The notes under the pieces are model-generated. The model was not told the DNA's origin. It ran no database searches and saw only the letters and a program-made list of their open reading frames with translations. From NCBI GenBank assembly GCA_031732795.1, contig JAVMKC010000006.1, positions 1-48,597 of the forward strand: 48,597 bases of DNA, given 5' to 3'. Made by a program: the position numbers and the translations under genes. Shown here piece after piece: positions 6,919 to 15,779 of this stretch. How positions within the stretch are numbered: position 1 is the stretch's first letter; every line of letters starts with the position of its first letter. The stretch comes from Accumulibacter sp031732795 (GTDB taxonomy: Bacteria > Pseudomonadota > Gammaproteobacteria > Burkholderiales > Rhodocyclaceae).

Positions 6919-8502
6919 ATGAGCACTTTCGACCTGCCGACCGGCTATCAGCACATATCGCGCTTGCCGTTGACCAACCCGCCAATGGCACAAATCGAGA
7001 TTAATAAATTACTCGATGCCTTGTTGCAAGCTCCTCCCAGTTCGGAGATTTATTTGCAACTGCTCGAACAGATCAGAACTGCTCTTTCTTTCATCGAAGA
7101 GGATTTGGCACAAGGATATATCAACAAAGCGCTACCCTTGGGTACCATCGAAGACGATCGCTTCATGCAAACTGTCACCACATGGCGAAAAGTGGCACGG
7201 GCCTATGCCCATTGCGCCAGAGTACAAGGGAGCGGTGGCCAAGCGACGGACTCCGATGGGTTGGCATTGATTCTGCACCGCTGTATCTACGCGACAGAAA
7301 TGGTCATGTATGCGCATTTTCGAGTCCGTCGTGAACTGCCGGCTGGTGTGTGGCTCGACCTTCATGGCTACTATGCGAGTGCCGAAGAGTGGGGTGTGGC
7401 AACTATTGCCGTTCCCGGTGTTGTCGATTCCACTGGGCGACAATCGTCCTGTACTGATGCGTATGTCGGTATCTTGTTGCTGGAGCTTGTCGAACCGTAC
7501 GGTTTGACTTTGCGCGATATGAATTTGATTTGGCAGTGGTCCATGTCGTGGTCATCGCTGGCGATATTAGGACCGATTGAAGCGGATACACCGATGCCGT
7601 TGCTGCTGGTCGATTTGATGGAAGACAGTGCAACAGGAACGGCTTTCGAGCATAGTGCATTCGAGAATTTGCGCAAATTGGATACCCGACAGTTGTTGGA
7701 ATTGGTTGGGCAGATCCGATCGCAATTGTCTCGAAAAATTTCGCCGGAGGAATTGGGGCTTGGGGCAAATTGTAGCGTTGGACAATGTCAACGATTATTG
7801 AAACGCGCTGTCAAGTCCTGGTCGCTGTCGCGAGGCGCACGTAGTTTCCGTCGCCACAAAACGACTGGGAAACAGTCCAAGGTTTGCGCGGGTTTTCCAG
7901 CGATACACTACTTTATTTCGGGAAAAGAGTTCGTCCAACCAACAGTGGCGAACGTGTATTCGCGGCAGGACTTTGAAAATCTTTTTGCTTTCCGTTACTT
8001 GACTGACACGACACAACAACTCGAATTTCGTCAGTCGCAACTCGGGTTTGCTCTTGAAACTTGGCAAGTAATCGACGAAAGTCCTGCGGGTTTACGTCTG
8101 TTGCGTTCAGCCAGACCCAAACGTTTTGAAATTGGACAACTGTTATCGATTCGTCCTGCTGACGCTGATGCATATTTTTTGGCCCAGGTGGCTTGGTTGA
8201 TGCAAGAAAGAAGTGGAGCCCTGCAAATCGGTGCGGCCGTATTTCCTGGAAAGCCGCAGGCAATCGCTGTAAGACCGGTAGCCCAACAATCAATGACCGG
8301 GGCTACGCATGACTACGAAAGAGCGTTTGTCTTGCCGGAAATTCCTAGCCTTGCCATCGAGCAAACGTTGATCCTGCCTGCGGGTTGGTACCATCCGCAA
8401 CGTTACTTGGAACTGTCGACTGACCGTGTCCGGCGGGTCTCTCTCGGTCGCTTGGTTGTTGAAGGCGTTGATTTTACTCGGGTTACATTTGACACCTTGT
8501 AA
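6919..8502 (+). CDS. large cytosolic protein with PilZ-like C-terminal domain
   Basis: The 527-residue protein has no signal peptide or membrane segment. Residues 1-320 are mainly helical and unassigned, with SRKISPEELGLGANCSVGQC in the middle. The last third contains LETWQVIDESPAGLRLLR, then GQLLSIRP, QVAWLMQERSG and LQIGAAVFPGKP, which follow the strand order of a PilZ barrel (W.V.DES..G..L ... G..V.W ... IG..F). The RxxxR c-di-GMP loop is not clearly present, so binding is uncertain. In Rhodocyclales relatives such proteins are, from memory, sometimes named c-di-GMP-binding. The ATG at 6919 lacks a good ribosome site; M at 6985 is an alternative. GC content is low for the window. Confidence 0.6.
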   Translation: MSTFDLPTGYQHISRLPLTNPPMAQIEINKLLDALLQAPPSSEIYLQLLEQIRTALSFIEEDLAQGYINKALPLGTIEDDRFMQTVTTWRKVARAYAHCARVQGSGGQATDSDGLALILHRCIYATEMVMYAHFRVRRELPAGVWLDLHGYYASAEEWGVATIAVPGVVDSTGRQSSCTDAYVGILLLELVEPYGLTLRDMNLIWQWSMSWSSLAILGPIEADTPMPLLLVDLMEDSATGTAFEHSAFENLRKLDTRQLLELVGQIRSQLSRKISPEELGLGANCSVGQCQRLLKRAVKSWSLSRGARSFRRHKTTGKQSKVCAGFPAIHYFISGKEFVQPTVANVYSRQDFENLFAFRYLTDTTQQLEFRQSQLGFALETWQVIDESPAGLRLLRSARPKRFEIGQLLSIRPADADAYFLAQVAWLMQERSGALQIGAAVFPGKPQAIAVRPVAQQSMTGATHDYERAFVLPEIPSLAIEQTLILPAGWYHPQRYLELSTDRVRRVSLGRLVVEGVDFTRVTFDTL

Positions 8503-9034
8503 ACTTTTCGGCATCGGTTGACGATATAAAAATGTCCTGATGACATCGGTGAGCAAGATGAGACGTCAGCGAACGGCGCATGGACACTTGGCGGTCGGTG
8601 AATTTCAATCGTATGCACACAGTTGGGAGCTGTTGTGTCGTATGAGCGTTGAAGGACTCTGTGGAGGCGGTGATGCCGACGATCGACTATCGAGTGATGT
8701 CGATGGCTGAGGAAAGTGAACAACCGGACACCTTGGCGCATACAGGAACGCGCGAGGAAGCCGACGCGTGCGAAGAGCCTGCCAAAGAAGGCGCGGTGTC
8801 AGGACAAGGAAATCATCAAGGCGTTCGGAGACTCCACGCCATGACGGTTGCCAAGATTCGGCCAGTGTGCGTGGAGGAAGGCATCGTTACACAATCCGTA
8901 ACGGTTGTGACGCCTTCACGCTTAGCGCGAAACGCCTTCGTTTGGCTATTTTGCCCCGATTGTGTGCAGCGCTAAACCGTTGTGGACTCGCGAGCTTTGC
9001 GGATGAGTATGTGATGCGGGCAGCGCGCTTGATC
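8503..9034. other. 530-base stretch without a recognised gene
   Basis: A plus-strand frame of 108 codons (8649-8975) and several others are open, but none has a ribosome site, domain or protein-like composition. A short Lys/Arg-rich frame near 8740-8850 (KSLPKKARCQDKEIIKAFGD) might be the tail of a lost gene. No transposase or tRNA pattern was seen. Confidence 0.4.
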
Positions 9035-10636
9035 TCAACGATTACGGAGCAGAAACCGCGCCAGGGGTGCCCGATAAAGTCGTAGAGCGATTAACAGGGT
9101 CACAATGAAAGACACTAAACCGACAACGACCGCACCGATTTGCAAGGTCCACAACCCGTATTGCTGCTGATCTTCGATGTTTTCCTCATGAAGCAACATT
9201 AGCTTCCCTTGGGGCTCGTTGGCCAGCGATAAATCGATGATGCGAGCAAATTTCTTGACGTCAGGCGGGGTTTCATCACCAATTCGGATACCGGTGTCCG
9301 AACCGGCTTGCGCGACCACGCGGTTGCGGGAGTTGCTGACCAAGGCGCTTTCGAAATAGCCCATCGAGGCAAATGACGACAGCACCGTTTGCACATCTCC
9401 GTAATCTCCGCTGGCCATGGCCAACGACAGATCGCGAATCATCGTCTGATCGCTCATCGTCCGTCGTCTTTGCGCGTCGGCTTGATACGAAGCCACGGTT
9501 TCAGGGACTGCCATGGCCGCTACCCAGAGCGACAGCAGTGTGCAAAGAATCGCCAACGCCAAACCCAGTGCTGAGACCAGTGGCGACCGTCTGCGCGTTT
9601 CCGGTGGTGTCAGAGGTGGCCAAGCGACGGTTTCCGAATAAGCCTGGGGAAACTCATTGTCTCTATCTGGCGTAAACGATGGGGAGGCATCGGTTCTTGA
9701 CGTGTCGTGTCCCAGAAGGTGGGAGTCATTGGCAAGCGTCTCGTTATTCTGCTCTGGTTCCGGTTGAGTGCTGTCGGCGATACCGATCAATGTGTCGGCT
9801 TCACTCAGAGGCTGCTCGCTTCTCGATGCGAAACGCTCTTCTTCCGGTTCCGGATGATAACCGACGGGAATGGCGATGGTTTTTCGCGTACTCCTGCCAA
9901 ATCCGGTTGGCCGTCGTTCAGGCGGAGGAGGAACAAACGAGTCCACTGTCTTCGCCGGGGTCGGCGCTTGGAACGGAAGATCGATTGGTGGTGCGGGTGG
10001 TACTTCGGCGGGGGAGGGCAGTGGTGCGACTATCGGGGTCTCTGTGAGAATAGGTGCTGACGGTTCGGAAAAAGCTTGCGCCGGGTCAGTCGCCACAGAC
10101 ACCGTCGAGAAGCTTTCGATGTCACCGTCGAGTTGCGGATTTTCCTCGACTGCGGTTGGCGGGAGCGGGGCTTTTCGATTTTCGCGCAAGCTGGTGTCAC
10201 CCAGCAAACGTAGCGTTGCCAAGTCTGACTCGCTGATATCGCTGCGTTGACGACGAAAATTGACTTCCATGACGATAATCTGCTTCTCGTCGACTCGCCA
10301 GCCGAAAACCCAATGACGGGGACTACGGCACTGAGCCAGCAGATCATCCTTCGGTGCCGAGGCGATACGCGACAGGATGGTGATCATCCCGGGGAACTGA
10401 TTCTGCGCCGCATCTTCGGCCGGAACGTGGCAAATCTCGCCGTTACCCTGGATCGTCCAGACCACTTGCGTTTCAAGAGAACCCAGTTCGATCAGCAAGG
10501 CATGAAGCGATTCGATCCCCAGGCCGACAACCTGATGCACCATGCCCGACCATTCGGTGGTCGGAGCGGTTGCCAAACGCTCTTGCCCGGGTGAGGCAAG
10601 AGCCGTTGGTTCGACAGACGGTGTTATGTTGGCCAC
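9035..10636 (-). CDS. two-helix membrane protein with N-terminal GAF-like part and Pro-rich linker
   Basis: From a GTG at 10636 the protein is about 533 residues. Residues about 25-165 look like a cytosolic alpha/beta domain (MVHQVVGLGIESLHALLIEL, WTIQGNGEICHVP, HWVFGWRVDEKQIIVMEV). A long Pro/Glu/Ser-rich linker follows. A first helix (LVSALGLALAILCTLLSLWV) leads into a periplasmic part of about 110 residues (QTVLSSFASMGYFESALVSN), and a second helix (IGAVVVGLVSFIVTLLIALRL) ends near the C-terminus. The periplasmic YFESALVSNSRNRVVAQAG stretch resembles small sensor folds. The ATG at 10753 gives a longer version but overlaps the previous gene by 71 bases and has no ribosome site; AAGGA stands seven bases before the GTG, and a TTG at 10654 is a third option. 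Function unknown; it follows the LysM-PhnD gene and probably forms a pair with it. Confidence 0.65.
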   Translation of the reverse strand: MANITPSVEPTALASPGQERLATAPTTEWSGMVHQVVGLGIESLHALLIELGSLETQVVWTIQGNGEICHVPAEDAAQNQFPGMITILSRIASAPKDDLLAQCRSPRHWVFGWRVDEKQIIVMEVNFRRQRSDISESDLATLRLLGDTSLRENRKAPLPPTAVEENPQLDGDIESFSTVSVATDPAQAFSEPSAPILTETPIVAPLPSPAEVPPAPPIDLPFQAPTPAKTVDSFVPPPPERRPTGFGRSTRKTIAIPVGYHPEPEEERFASRSEQPLSEADTLIGIADSTQPEPEQNNETLANDSHLLGHDTSRTDASPSFTPDRDNEFPQAYSETVAWPPLTPPETRRRSPLVSALGLALAILCTLLSLWVAAMAVPETVASYQADAQRRRTMSDQTMIRDLSLAMASGDYGDVQTVLSSFASMGYFESALVSNSRNRVVAQAGSDTGIRIGDETPPDVKKFARIIDLSLANEPQGKLMLLHEENIEDQQQYGLWTLQIGAVVVGLVSFIVTLLIALRLYRAPLARFLLRNR

Positions 10637-10682
10637 CTTTTCGTCCTTGCCCAAAGCAATCCTTAACGTATCCCAATAGCTT

Positions 10683-11873
10683 TCAATAACCCATTGCCTT
10701 GCGCGTGCCGACCACGTACGGGTCAAGCTCTCGCAATACCGCCGGGTCGACATCTACGATACCGGTCAAACCGCTGGAACGCATAAAAGCCGCGCCATCT
10801 GTCGGGTCGGCGAGAAAATCCTTCAGTTGTGCTCGCAAGCGCGAGGTCTGTTCGCGTCCGAGCCGAGGATGAGCCAGGACGATGAAGTTCGGGATCTTCG
10901 CGAACACTTCGACGACTTTCATCCGCGAGGCTTCGTCGGCCGGCAAGGCGCGCAGTTCTCCCTGGCTCATGATTGCTGCTACGGCTTCACCGGTCAGCAT
11001 CATCCGCCCGACACCCAAATCGGTACGGGCACCTTTCACTTCATAGTCACGTCCGGGTTCGAACTTGAATTCCGACAGCAACCATTGTTGACCGTACATT
11101 GCGACCAGTGACTGTGGATTGGCGAAAGCCAGAGGTTTACCTTGAACGTCGCGAGGTGTGGCGATGCTTCCTTCAGCCAAAGTCACCATATTGGCGGCAA
11201 TGCGTGGTTCGTAGCTGACCAACGGGATCAAATTGCGGTCGACTTGCGCGACGCGTGCCAGATTTGGCGCGGCAACGGCCAAATCGTAATCTCCGCGCAT
11301 GGTGGCGTCGAAAAAGGATTTGAAATTGGCAGGGATGATCAGACGCACCTTCTGTCCGTTGCTGCGTTTTTCAAGATAGCGTTTCAGGTTTTCGTACTGT
11401 CCTTGTAAAGCGGTGGCGCTGATGTTCGGAACGATGCCGATGGTCAGCGCATCGTCCTTCGACGCCGCGACAGCCGCTGGAACCACTGGCACGCTCCCCG
11501 GCTTGGCGGGGGGTGGGGGTGTCGTTGCCGCGATGGATTCCGTGCTTTTTCCAGTGGTTGGTGCGGCTAGACGCAGATAACGCCCATTGGCTTGATCTGA
11601 AACCAGCTCCAGTTGCATGCCGACTGACAGCCGATTCGGATTCCGCAAGCCACTCCGTTGAGGATTGTACAACTGTCGCCATGACGCCGGATTTCCGGTG
11701 TACCGGGCGGCAATGGAAGAAAAGGTGTCACCAGTGCGCACGGTGATCATTTCCCCCGGCGGGTTGGCCGGCTGTGCGCAGACTACGGCCGACAACAACA
11801 GGCAAATGCCTGCCAAACCGTTTGAAAAAACCCGGCGACCGGCTTGGAAGCGGCGATTCAAGAAAGTATTCAT
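10683..11873 (-). CDS. exported LysM plus PhnD-like substrate-binding protein
   Basis: The 396-residue protein starts with a signal peptide (basic MNTFLNRRFQAGRRVF, then GLAGICLLLSAVVCAQPA). A LysM domain follows (about 43-92: MITVRTGDTFSSIAARYTG, NRLSVGMQLEL), then a Pro/Ala linker. From about 140 to the end lies a PhnD/transferrin-type periplasmic binding fold: LTIGIVPNISATALQGQYE, DYDLAVAAPNLARVAQ, VQGKPLAFANPQSLVA, KVVEVFAKIPNFIVLAHP. Such folds bind phosphonates, thiosulfate or other anions, or act as sensors without a permease. LysM should hold it to peptidoglycan. No transporter genes are near; the next gene encodes a membrane protein, which suggests signalling rather than uptake. GAGG lies eight bases ahead of the ATG. 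Confidence 0.78.
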   Translation of the reverse strand: MNTFLNRRFQAGRRVFSNGLAGICLLLSAVVCAQPANPPGEMITVRTGDTFSSIAARYTGNPASWRQLYNPQRSGLRNPNRLSVGMQLELVSDQANGRYLRLAAPTTGKSTESIAATTPPPPAKPGSVPVVPAAVAASKDDALTIGIVPNISATALQGQYENLKRYLEKRSNGQKVRLIIPANFKSFFDATMRGDYDLAVAAPNLARVAQVDRNLIPLVSYEPRIAANMVTLAEGSIATPRDVQGKPLAFANPQSLVAMYGQQWLLSEFKFEPGRDYEVKGARTDLGVGRMMLTGEAVAAIMSQGELRALPADEASRMKVVEVFAKIPNFIVLAHPRLGREQTSRLRAQLKDFLADPTDGAAFMRSSGLTGIVDVDPAVLRELDPYVVGTRKAMGY

Positions 11874-12564
11874 TCAGAAACCTCAAGGAGAGAAATGACG
11901 CGCCTGATCGAGACACCGTATGAGGTCATTCGTTGCCGTCTCGCTGGCTTGCAGGGAGCGCGTATCCTTCGACCGTGTGATGTCGAGCCCTAGTAGTTTG
12001 ACACTATTTGCCCTGTGGTCAAGTCGTTGTGACTGTTTGGAAAAGAGATTGCGAACGGACCTGAAAAAACGATTGTTAAAAAACTTTCGCTAGTCTAATT
12101 GGCGGGACTAGTAGCCGCAACCAACGGGCAGGCATGATGATGTGTCCTATTTTCAGAGGGTAAGGTTGGGATTGTGAAAATCGCGTAAATAAATTTATCG
12201 GAGTATGCGCTGGTCAGTAAGCAGCGCTCGCTAAATCAACACTTGATCGATGTATTTCGTAAATTTCGGCCACAATTTCTTGCATGGCGACAGGTCATGG
12301 TTCTCACGGGGCGTCGCGCGGCGTGCCTCCGGTTGACCGTCAGATCTTTCCGACACCTTCTGGACACCCGGCATTTCTGATCAGCCATGATCTCAGCAGC
12401 AAAATTTGCACAATCCTGCCGCAACGATTTACGATCGACCTCCCCGGAAACACCGCCGAACCAAATGCGCGCTACGGCGAGCTTTCAACGGGTGCGAGTC
12501 ATTCTGTTGTTTGACGGCGACAAGAATCGCGATCAATGGCGGAAGCTTATTGACAAGGAGAGTT
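11874..12564. other. 690-base intergenic region
   Basis: No gene was recognised on either strand; short frames lack ribosome sites. A possible promoter pointing right lies near 12072-12098 (TTGTTA, 15 bases, TCTAAT), with a CTAGTC/GACTAG inverted repeat at its 3' side. The region separates the minus-strand LysM-PhnD pair from the plus-strand small acidic gene and must hold promoters for both. Confidence 0.4.
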
Positions 12565-12801
12565 ATGGATGCGGAATGGGTGTTGACCACCTTGGGTGAT
12601 GCCATGGAGGCTTTGGCGGAGGCTGTCGCTGAAATTGAAGAAGATCCCGCGGCTGTGGAGGAATTGTTGTTCCAGCGTTTGCCAATGGTTTATGCCCGGC
12701 TCAACTACGCGTGGCATAGCCGGGAGCTGGGGCCGGCCGCGGTCGAACGCCTCGACCATGATCAGTTGATTTCATTTCCGAAAGAATTTCCCTTTTCATA
12801 A
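12565..12801 (+). CDS. small acidic hypothetical protein
   Basis: The 78-residue protein MDAEWVLTTLGDAMEALAEA... is acidic in its first half (AEIEEDPAAVEELLFQ) and predicted to be two helices. The second half holds MVYARLNYAWHSRELGP and ends in FPKEFPFS. AAGGAG lies four bases before the ATG, a strong reason to accept it as a gene; the same frame is open back to 12406 but without support. No family was recognised. It stands alone, 110 bases before the OmpA-type lipoprotein. Confidence 0.55.
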   Translation: MDAEWVLTTLGDAMEALAEAVAEIEEDPAAVEELLFQRLPMVYARLNYAWHSRELGPAAVERLDHDQLISFPKEFPFS

Positions 12802-12911
12802 ATTGTCACTGAACATTTCAGATTTTCGGGTAGGGTTCGCAGCCGACAGGTCGGTCTAAGAATCAAATTAAATAATATAATTAATCATTGGCGCATTACT
12901 GGAAGCTGCCC

Positions 12912-13433
12912 ATGTTGCTGAACCGACCGTATTACCGTCTACTACTGATTTTTGCTTTGTTGTTATCCGCCTGCGCCACTGGCGATAAACCGCTTGGTGT
13001 CGATGGTGCCGGAAAAGCGAATGCGCCTGAAAAATCGGCCCGCGGCGATCTTGGTCGCGCTAGCCGTGACAAATCGACGCCCTTTGCCGATGTGGTCGAA
13101 AAGCGAACCGTTTATTTTTCCCTGGCGGGGGTGGCCATCGATAGTGAAGGCCACGAGCGACTCAGGGAAAATGCCTTGAAACTCAAGGAGGATCCGCAGT
13201 TGATCGTCACCCTGGTGGGGCACACCGACAATCTCGGCAGCGTGGCCTACAATCTGGCCGTTGCCGATCGCCGTATTGACGCCGTGAGTGACCGCCTGCG
13301 GGCGTTGGGTGTCCCACGAAGTCAAATTCGTCGCATGCCGTTGGGCAGCGAGGAAAGCAGCAAGCTCAAATGCGACGTCGAGTCGTGCCGTCGATTGATG
13401 CGGAAAGTCGAACTGGTTTATGAAAGACGCTGA
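12912..13433 (+). CDS. OmpA-like lipoprotein
   Basis: The 173-residue protein has a lipoprotein signal, with RLLLIFALLLSAC placing the lipidated Cys at residue 21. After a short Lys/Ala-rich linker comes an OmpA-like peptidoglycan-binding domain: RTVYFSLAGVAIDSEG, LIVTLVGHTDNLGSVAYNLAVADRR and VSDRLRALGVPRSQIR. The Asp of GHTD and the Arg of the following helix are the diaminopimelate-binding residues of the family. It should anchor the outer membrane to the cell wall, in the manner of Pal. The ATG at 12912 is preferred (GGAAG six bases before); an upstream TTG at 12888 would add MAHYWKLP before the signal peptide. It converges with bioD. Confidence 0.82.
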   Translation: MLLNRPYYRLLLIFALLLSACATGDKPLGVDGAGKANAPEKSARGDLGRASRDKSTPFADVVEKRTVYFSLAGVAIDSEGHERLRENALKLKEDPQLIVTLVGHTDNLGSVAYNLAVADRRIDAVSDRLRALGVPRSQIRRMPLGSEESSKLKCDVESCRRLMRKVELVYERR

Positions 13434-13589
13434 GTCTGGTAGCGCCGTTTGATACGAAGATGGTCTCCGGTCCGCCGCTCACCGTTTCTGCTTCTGTGAA
13501 AAATAGTTGATTGATTTGACTATTTAAATCTATTTCTCGGGTGGGCTTTCAATGTGCCGCTTGGGCAAGACCGAAACCGGTTGGGGCGG

Positions 13590-14264
13590 TCAGCGCGGAT
13601 GATCGGCCGAAAATTGCAGGTGCTGGGCGGCGGTAGCCGGTGATTCGCCGTGCGCGACGACGCCAAGGAGCGGCGCGGACAAGCGGCTTTGCAGCGTAGC
13701 GAGATTCTCGGCAAAACGCGACATCGCCGGGTCGATGCGGTTGGCCACCCAGCCAGCGAACGACAATCCGCGGGCGGCGATCGCCTGGGCAGTGAGCAGC
13801 GCGTGATTGATGCAGCCCAGACGCATGCCGACGACCAGAATCACCGGCAACTGCAGCGCTTCGGCCAAGTCGGCGGTGTCGAGGTTTTCGCCCAATGGGA
13901 CGCAGAACCCTCCGACGCCTTCGACGATCACCGCGTCGGCCAGGGTTTGCAGGCGGCGGAAGGCGGTAACGATCGGTGCCAGTTCGATGAGCCGACCTTC
14001 CTCGGCGGCGGCGATGTGCGGGGCGATGGCGGCGGCGAAGGAATACGGGTTGACCAGTTCGCGCGGCAGATCGAGCGACGAAGCAGCCCGCAGGCGTTCG
14101 ACGTCGTCGTTCGAACCGGAGTCGTCCGTGCCGGCGGCAACCGGCTTCATGGCCGCCGCGCGCAGGCCGGCATGATGCAGGGCGTGCAGAAGCGCGCAGG
14201 CGACGTGGGTCTTGCCGATTTCGGTGTCGGTGCCGGTGACGAACCAGGCTGGACGGGCGGTCAT
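13590..14264 (-). CDS. bioD: dethiobiotin synthetase
   Basis: The 224-residue protein carries the phosphate-binding loop GTDTEIGKT (11-19) and the KPVAAGTDDSG segment that holds the diaminopelargonate site. VIVEGVGGFCVPL is the second conserved block. It closes the ureido ring of dethiobiotin from DAPA, CO2 and ATP in the cytosol. Length fits BioD. It is the last gene of the biotin operon; its ATG overlaps the bioC stop in an ATGA. bioB is not in the window and must lie elsewhere. No T-run terminator is obvious behind it; a 7-bp AT-rich stem lies further on at about 13502-13526. Confidence 0.96.
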   Translation of the reverse strand: MTARPAWFVTGTDTEIGKTHVACALLHALHHAGLRAAAMKPVAAGTDDSGSNDDVERLRAASSLDLPRELVNPYSFAAAIAPHIAAAEEGRLIELAPIVTAFRRLQTLADAVIVEGVGGFCVPLGENLDTADLAEALQLPVILVVGMRLGCINHALLTAQAIAARGLSFAGWVANRIDPAMSRFAENLATLQSRLSAPLLGVVAHGESPATAAQHLQFSADHPR

Positions 14265-15052
14265 GGTTTCTTCCGAGCGTAAGCGAGCAGTACGTCGTAG
14301 CGCGCCGGCAGGCCGTGTGGCGTGCGGAAACGTTCGTAGGCGTTCTGTACGTCGTGCCAGGCGCGTTTCCCCAACAAGCTGCCGCGCGCGCCTTCGCCCA
14401 CCGAATTGGCGCCGATCGCCTTGATGGCCTTGAGCAGCGTTTTCAGGTCGGGGTAATGAATGTTGCGCGTTTGCCGATGCAGGTCGATATCGACGAATCC
14501 GGCATCGCGCAGAGCGTTGCCGATGGCGTCCGGTCCGTTGAATGACAAGGTGTGACGGTAGTCGTCGATGACGCTGAACGCCTGGCGTAATTCGTCAAAG
14601 GTGTCGGGGCCGAGGGTGCTGACCGCCAAGTGACCGCCGGGACGCAGGACGCGCACCGCTTCGCGGAGCGCTCGTGCCGCGTCGCACCATTGGACGGTCA
14701 GGCTGGACAGCCAGGCGTCGACACTGCAGTCGGCGCAAGGCAGCGCTTCGACATCGGCGGCGATCAGGCCATCGGCGTCGGCACGGGCCAGTTGCAGCAT
14801 TGCCGGCGCGAAGTCGACAGCGATCAGCCGTATCTGCGGCCAGCGTTGCCGCAACAGCCGCAGTCCGTAACCGGTACCGCAACCGGCGTCGAGCAGTTGT
14901 CCGGGAGCCTCCGTCGGTTGAAAACCGGCCAGCAGATCTTCGCAGACCTGCCGCTGCAGTGAGGCGGCGGAGTCGTATGAAGCGGCGGCGCGATCAAAGG
15001 AGTCGCGGACGCGTTGTTTAGCGGTGAGCGGGGTGATCACGGAAATCGGCAA
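14261..15052 (-). CDS. bioC: malonyl-ACP O-methyltransferase
   Basis: The 263-residue protein is a class I methyltransferase with motif I LLDAGCGTGYG (53-63), RLIAVDFAPAMLQLA for the acidic strand end and VRVLRPGGHLAVSTLGP after strand four. The ADVEALPCADCSVDAWLSSLTVQWC block is typical of BioC. It methylates malonyl-ACP to disguise it as a fatty-acid primer, the first step of pimeloyl synthesis. The first 35 bases of the gene overlap the end of bioH, and its stop overlaps the bioD start. Confidence 0.95.
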   Translation of the reverse strand: MPISVITPLTAKQRVRDSFDRAAASYDSAASLQRQVCEDLLAGFQPTEAPGQLLDAGCGTGYGLRLLRQRWPQIRLIAVDFAPAMLQLARADADGLIAADVEALPCADCSVDAWLSSLTVQWCDAARALREAVRVLRPGGHLAVSTLGPDTFDELRQAFSVIDDYRHTLSFNGPDAIGNALRDAGFVDIDLHRQTRNIHYPDLKTLLKAIKAIGANSVGEGARGSLLGKRAWHDVQNAYERFRTPHGLPARYDVLLAYARKKP

Positions 15053-15779
15053 TCCATTGGCTACAGAGCGAGGGATTCGACCAGAACGGGGCGTGCGCCG
15101 CGCCAGCGACCACTGCCAGACGGGATTGCGGCAAGGCGAACGCCAAATGTTGTGCGGCGGCCAGCGGATTGAGCAGATCGTGTTCGCCGTGTATGAGCAA
15201 CGTCGGCACGTCGATCTCGGCGAGTCGCTGACGCAGATCGATCTCCCGCAACCATTGCAGGCCCCGGCGCAGGGCGGTCAGTGCAGGAGGACGACTGGCG
15301 GTCTGGGCGGTCAACTGGCGTGTGATCGATCGCGCGCGTTCGTCCCCTTGATTGAACAGGGCGATGAAGCGGCGCAACGTCGCTGCTGGTTCGGCGCTCA
15401 GACGGGCGTCGAAGCTGTCGAGCAAGGCTGCGGCTTGACCAGTGGCCCAATCGTTGCGCTGCACGAAGCAGGGGCTGGCGCCGATCAGAATCAGACCTGC
15501 CAGACGGCTGGGAACGAGCAATGCGACCTGCATTGCCAGCAACGCGCCCAGCGACCAGCCGCCAAGAACACAACCGTCGGGCAGTGCTTCGGCCAGAGTC
15601 TGGGCGGTTTGCAGAAAATCGCACCCGTCGTCCGGGCAATTGCCGTACCCTGGCAGATCGAGAGTCGTCAGTCGGCCGTGTGCCGCCAGAGGCCCGTCGA
15701 ACGGCTGCCAGACCGCTCGGCCCGATCCCCAACCGTGAATCAACCACAATGGCCGTCCTGCACCGTCATTTCCGGTCAT
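15018..15779 (-). CDS. bioH: pimeloyl-ACP methyl ester carboxylesterase
   Basis: The 253-residue alpha/beta hydrolase is the size of E. coli BioH. WLIHGWGSGRAVW holds the oxyanion loop, and GGWSLGAL gives the nucleophile S76. D201 in HGEHDLLNP and H229 in GAAHAPFW complete the triad. It removes the methyl group from pimeloyl-ACP methyl ester, ending the BioC-dependent chain. The start is ATG at 15779, overlapping the bioF stop as ATGA; a frame extended to 16166 is only the shadow of bioF. Placement in the operon beside bioC supports the name over a generic esterase. Confidence 0.94.
   Translation of the reverse strand: MTGNDGAGRPLWLIHGWGSGRAVWQPFDGPLAAHGRLTTLDLPGYGNCPDDGCDFLQTAQTLAEALPDGCVLGGWSLGALLAMQVALLVPSRLAGLILIGASPCFVQRNDWATGQAAALLDSFDARLSAEPAATLRRFIALFNQGDERARSITRQLTAQTASRPPALTALRRGLQWLREIDLRQRLAEIDVPTLLIHGEHDLLNPLAAAQHLAFALPQSRLAVVAGAAHAPFWSNPSLCSQWIADFRDHPAHR

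Noticed and set aside
8649..8975. 108-codon plus-strand frame between the PilZ-like and the membrane protein genes
   Set aside because: No ribosome site, no recognisable fold, and no coherent composition.
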